From contig NZ_OMOQ01000001.1 of the NCBI RefSeq assembly GCF_900302475.1, positions 558,001-622,000 of the forward strand: a stretch of 64,000 nucleotides of DNA. The letters run 5' to 3'. The stretch is from Defluviimonas aquaemixtae (GTDB lineage: Bacteria > Pseudomonadota > Alphaproteobacteria > Rhodobacterales > Rhodobacteraceae). The notes beneath the pieces are model-generated. The model saw only the letters and a program-made list of their open reading frames with translations. It did no database searches and was not told the DNA's origin. Shown in pieces: positions 60,806 through 64,000 of the stretch; position 1 is the first letter of the stretch; every line of letters begins with the position of its first letter. The translations under genes and the position numbers were made by a program.

Positions 60806-61576
60806 ATGCGCGAACACACACGATCTTCTTTCACGAGGTTCTTGCTCACGCTTTTGGTCGCACAGGTAGGTTTCCCGATTGCGGAGGCGAGGGCACAGTC
60901 CGGTGCGGATGCGGACCTGCAAACCGCGTTGAAGCTGGCATCCCTGCTGCGATCGGCCCGGACGGTGATCGCCTCGAACCAGGATGTCATCAACGATCCG
61001 GCGGGCGGCGACAAGGGGCTGACCGGCGACCGCGTTCTTGCCGAGGCGACGGAATCCTATCTGGCGTCGAACGGAACCACGCCGCTCCACGACGGCCAGG
61101 ACGAACGCGAAGCGCGGCTCATTTCCGCGCAGATGGCGGCAATAGGCGAGGTGATGGAAGCCAATCAGGCGACGATCAACCAGGACGGAGTGGGATTCAA
61201 GGGTTTCGTGCCGGCGGTGTTCGGGCGCCTGGTGAACGAACGTTTCGCCGAGCTTGTCGGCGATGAGGCTGTGATCAAAGTCACAGCGCCGCCCGAACTG
61301 ATCCGCAACCGCAAGGCCCGCCCCGACGACTGGGAGACTGGTGTCATCCGCGCCGACCTCTCGGCGTCCGACTGGCCCGAGGGCCAGGTCTTTGCGGCCG
61401 AGGCCGAGAAAGACGGCAGGCCCGCCTACCGCGTGCTGGTCCCAGAGTATTACGGCGAGGGCTGTCTGGCCTGTCACGGCGAACCGAAAGGCGAAATCGA
61501 CGTGACGGGCTACCCGAAGGAAGGCGGCAGGCTCGGCGATCTGGGTGGTGTCATAAGCATCAGTCTGTTTCGCTGA
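60806..61576 (+). CDS. Periplasmic c-type heme protein, Tll0287-like/DUF3365
   Basis: This 256-residue protein has a signal peptide (ending AEARAQ). The C-terminal CLACHGEPKG (CxxCH, about residue 224) binds heme c. The Tll0287-like (DUF3365) domain is recognisable by WETGVIRADLSASDWPEGQVFAAE and the ending GRLGDLGGVISISLFR. Such domains act as heme-based sensors, free or fused to kinases. Here it precedes a hybrid histidine kinase by 65 bases on the same strand, suggesting a separate periplasmic sensor subunit. Confidence 0.88.
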   Translation: MREHTRSSFTRFLLTLLVAQVGFPIAEARAQSGADADLQTALKLASLLRSARTVIASNQDVINDPAGGDKGLTGDRVLAEATESYLASNGTTPLHDGQDEREARLISAQMAAIGEVMEANQATINQDGVGFKGFVPAVFGRLVNERFAELVGDEAVIKVTAPPELIRNRKARPDDWETGVIRADLSASDWPEGQVFAAEAEKDGRPAYRVLVPEYYGEGCLACHGEPKGEIDVTGYPKEGGRLGDLGGVISISLFR

Positions 61577-61641
61577 GATGGTCGCCGCAGGCGACATTGC
61601 CGGCAGGCGTTTGAGCCATGCGCAGTTCCCGCGGGGGGCGC

Positions 61642-64000
61642 ATGGCTAGGGTCTCGATCCTCGCGCGGCTGGTCTTCCTGTCCGTCGTGTTGCTGGCGTT
61701 CCTCGTTGCGACAAACGCGTTTCTGTCATCGCGCCTGTCGCGAAATGCCGACGCAATATCCGAGGGCGCGACGGCGATCGGTGTTCTGACCCGCGCCAAC
61801 GCGGCGAGCACCCATTTCGGCGAGTTGAAGTACTGGCTGTCGGACTTGTCCGTGAGCCTTCTCATGCGGTCGGAGCAGAACGCGCTCGCCGCGCGCGAGG
61901 CTCTGGAGGCGGAACTCACCGCACTCGAACCGGTCGCGCCCGATCATGTCGCGACAATCCGTACCGAGATCGAGGGGCTTCTGGAGCAGTCTTTCCTCGC
62001 GGTCGATGCCTATACCGAGGATCAGCGGGTTCTCGGCAATTCGCTGGTCGCCAAGGGCCAGGCACATATCCGCAGCGTCGATGCCGAGCTTGGCGCGCTG
62101 GTGGCCGAGCTCCAGGCCGAGGCCGTCGCCAAGAGCGATGCCGCATATTCCGAAGCCGCGCGGGCGGTCAGGCTTTCAACCGCGATCGTCATCGCGGCGG
62201 GGCTCGTTGGCCTCCTGCTCACGCTCCTGATCGTCGGCTCTATCACCTCGCCCCTCAGGCGGCTGCTGACCGCGATGAGGGAGATCACAGATGGCAACCT
62301 CGCCGCCGAACTGCCGAGACCCGGCCACGATGAAATCGGCGCGATGACGCGGACGCTCGGCCTCTTCCGTGACAGTCTTGTCGAACGCGAACGCCTGGCG
62401 TCGGCCCGCGCGGAGGCGGACCGCGAGGTCAAGCGGCTCCAGGTCCAGCTGACCGAGGCGATCGAGGCGATCAGCGAGGGCTTCGCGCTTTTCGATGCCG
62501 AGGACCGACTGGTCATCTGCAACCAGCGCTACAAGGACATGTACGCGAAGATCGGCTTCGACATCCGTCCCGGATGCAGCTTTGCCGACATCGCGGAGCA
62601 CGTGGCGAAGTCGGATATCATAGCGGGCGGCGCAGAGGGATGGGCCGAGAACCGCATCCGCCGGCACCGCCACCCCGAGGGCCCGTTCGAGCAGAAGCGC
62701 GGCGACGGCACGTGGATGAAGATCAACGAGCGGCCGACCGAAGCCGGCGGCATCGTCGGCGTCTTCACCGACATCACTGAGATGAAGGAGCGCGAGTCGA
62801 AGCTGCAGGAACTCGTGGAAAGCCTCGCCGAGGCGCGCGATGTCGCGCTGAAGGCGACGACCGCGAAAAGCCAGTTCCTCGCCAATATGAGCCACGAGAT
62901 CAGGACCCCGATGAACGGCGTCATCGGGATGAGCAATCTTCTGATGGACACCGATCTTTCCCCCGAGCAGCAGGACTTCGCCCGCACCATCAATGAAAGC
63001 GCCGAAAGCCTGCTGACCGTGATCAACGACATCCTCGACTATTCCAAGGTCGAGGCGGGCAAGCTGGAGCTTGAGCGGATTCCCTTCAACCTCCGCGACT
63101 GCGTCGAAGGGGCGCTTGACCTCGTCGCGATGGCGGCGGCGCGGAAAGGGCTGGACCTCGCCTATTACATCGAGCCGGACGTGCCCGAAACGATCGTGTC
63201 GGACGTCACGCGGCTCCGGCAGGTGCTCCTGAACCTTATCAACAACGCGATCAAGTTCACCGAGAAGGGGGAGGTCGTGCTGACCGTCGCGCCCGACGTG
63301 GAGCGCGCGCCCGAAGGCGAGTGCCGCTTGCTCTTCACCGTCCGCGACACCGGGATCGGCATTCCCGCCGATCGCAAGGACCGGCTTTTCCAATCCTTCA
63401 GCCAGGTCGATGCGACCACGACACGGCGCTACGGCGGCACCGGCCTCGGCCTCGCGATCAGCCAGCGGCTCGTGGGTCTCATGGGCGGACGGATCTGGGT
63501 CGAGAGCGCGCCGGGCGAGGGCACGACGTTCCATTTCACGCTCACCGCGCCCGTGGGAAACGCGATCGGCACGATCAACCTCAATGAGGCGCGGCCCGAT
63601 CTCGAAGGCAAGCGCGTGCTGATCGTCGACGACAACGAGACGAACCGGGTGCTCCTCTCGCGCCAGACCACCAGCTGGGCGATGGAACCGGAGGCCGTAG
63701 GGGAGCCGGAAGAGGCGCTTCGGATGGTGGCCGGTGGCGAGAAGTTCGACGTCGCGATCCTCGACATGCACATGCCTGGCCTGGACGGGATCGACCTGGC
63801 ACAGAAGCTTCGCGGCGTTGCGGCGGGAAAGAGCATTCCCTTGATACTGCTGTCCTCGCTCGGCCAGTCGAACGACCACAGCCCCGAAGAGCTGTCCAAG
63901 GCTGATTTCGCCGAAGTTCTCGCCAAGCCCGTCAAGCCCTCGCCGCTTCTGAACGCGCTCGTCAGCCTCTTCGCCGGTAAGCCGATCCGGGTCATCGACC
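61642..64000 (+). CDS. Hybrid sensor histidine kinase (partial, 3' end outside window)
   Basis: The frame runs from 61642 past the window edge (more than 786 residues). Order: transmembrane helix (about 5-25), periplasmic domain (26-165), second helix (about 167-188), HAMP (TSPLRRLLTAMREITDGNLAAELP), coiled coil, PAS-like domain (EAIEAISEGFALFDAEDRLVICNQRYKDM), HisKA with phospho-acceptor His418 (FLANMSHEIRTPMNGVIGM), HATPase (N, G1, F, G2 boxes: LINNAIKFTEKG, VRDTGIGIP, GGTGLGLAISQRLV) and a receiver domain with Asp708 (VAILDMHMPG). More domains may follow. ATG 61642 is chosen for the GGGGGG upstream; ATG 61618 is in frame. The upstream heme protein is a likely partner. Confidence 0.92.
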   Translation, partial: MARVSILARLVFLSVVLLAFLVATNAFLSSRLSRNADAISEGATAIGVLTRANAASTHFGELKYWLSDLSVSLLMRSEQNALAAREALEAELTALEPVAPDHVATIRTEIEGLLEQSFLAVDAYTEDQRVLGNSLVAKGQAHIRSVDAELGALVAELQAEAVAKSDAAYSEAARAVRLSTAIVIAAGLVGLLLTLLIVGSITSPLRRLLTAMREITDGNLAAELPRPGHDEIGAMTRTLGLFRDSLVERERLASARAEADREVKRLQVQLTEAIEAISEGFALFDAEDRLVICNQRYKDMYAKIGFDIRPGCSFADIAEHVAKSDIIAGGAEGWAENRIRRHRHPEGPFEQKRGDGTWMKINERPTEAGGIVGVFTDITEMKERESKLQELVESLAEARDVALKATTAKSQFLANMSHEIRTPMNGVIGMSNLLMDTDLSPEQQDFARTINESAESLLTVINDILDYSKVEAGKLELERIPFNLRDCVEGALDLVAMAAARKGLDLAYYIEPDVPETIVSDVTRLRQVLLNLINNAIKFTEKGEVVLTVAPDVERAPEGECRLLFTVRDTGIGIPADRKDRLFQSFSQVDATTTRRYGGTGLGLAISQRLVGLMGGRIWVESAPGEGTTFHFTLTAPVGNAIGTINLNEARPDLEGKRVLIVDDNETNRVLLSRQTTSWAMEPEAVGEPEEALRMVAGGEKFDVAILDMHMPGLDGIDLAQKLRGVAAGKSIPLILLSSLGQSNDHSPEELSKADFAEVLAKPVKPSPLLNALVSLFAGKPIRVID

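Overview
The window is high-GC, almost fully coding chromosomal DNA from an alphaproteobacterium, most likely a Rhodobacterales member (Rhodobacter/Paracoccus/Roseobacter relatives). Grounds: a complete Smo/Mtl-type polyol operon, class I PHA genes with PhaR-type operators, a SAM-II riboswitch before metZ, an LdtR-type MarR regulator, SdhE, three DUF1194 proteins, a VPLPA-CTERM protein, and strong G/C preference at codon third positions. Two genes run off the window: a giant DUF11-repeat surface protein on the left (minus strand, 3' end missing) and a hybrid histidine kinase on the right (plus strand, 3' end missing). No rRNA, tRNA, CRISPR array or complete insertion sequence was seen.

Layout. 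1-4241: DUF11/Cna-B surface protein. 4.7-17.7 kb: mostly housekeeping and metabolism (GST, cytochrome c, PPK2, GNAT, MATE, methyltransferase/LysR pair, aspartate aminotransferase, XRE-SdhE-LdtR, a gloA operon with three tandem DUF1194 genes, thyX). 17.7-22.4 kb: a looser accessory stretch with A+T-rich spacers, a VPLPA-CTERM protein, a RAYT transposase flanked by REP palindromes, DUF1810, a lipoprotein and three small unknown proteins, two of them paralogous. 22.4-25.7 kb: ArsC-like protein, cold-shock protein and a four-gene bufferin (gig-like) operon, bufA-bufB-bufC-doxX. 25.9-33.6 kb: thrS, two alpha/beta hydrolases, phaZ<>phaC and phaP. 33.7-39.6 kb: a broken membrane gene, secG, pyrG, MipA, HAD phosphatase, TerB and a PhnD-like protein. 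39.7-48.0 kb: a polar amino acid/polyamine-type ABC transporter followed by two PuuA-like glutamine synthetases, a class I amidotransferase and a DegT aminotransferase. 48.0-52.4 kb: phaR, GST, lipoprotein, SAM-II/metZ, folE2. 52.4-60.6 kb: the polyol operon, from a HAD hydrolase through the SorC-family regulator to mannitol dehydrogenase. 60.8-64 kb: a periplasmic c-type heme protein with the hybrid kinase.

How the genes work together. The PHA regulon is spread over about 17 kb but is tied together by CTGC-N3-GCAG sites between phaZ and phaC, twice before phaP, and before phaR itself. The polyol operon imports sorbitol/mannitol-type sugar alcohols and oxidises them to ketoses, but the downstream sugar kinase is missing here. 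The buf operon probably makes a copper-binding modified peptide. In all three places where an abundantly needed product (BufA, or an ABC binding protein) is first in a set, a strong stem-loop sits directly after its stop codon, which suggests differential mRNA stability as a recurring device.
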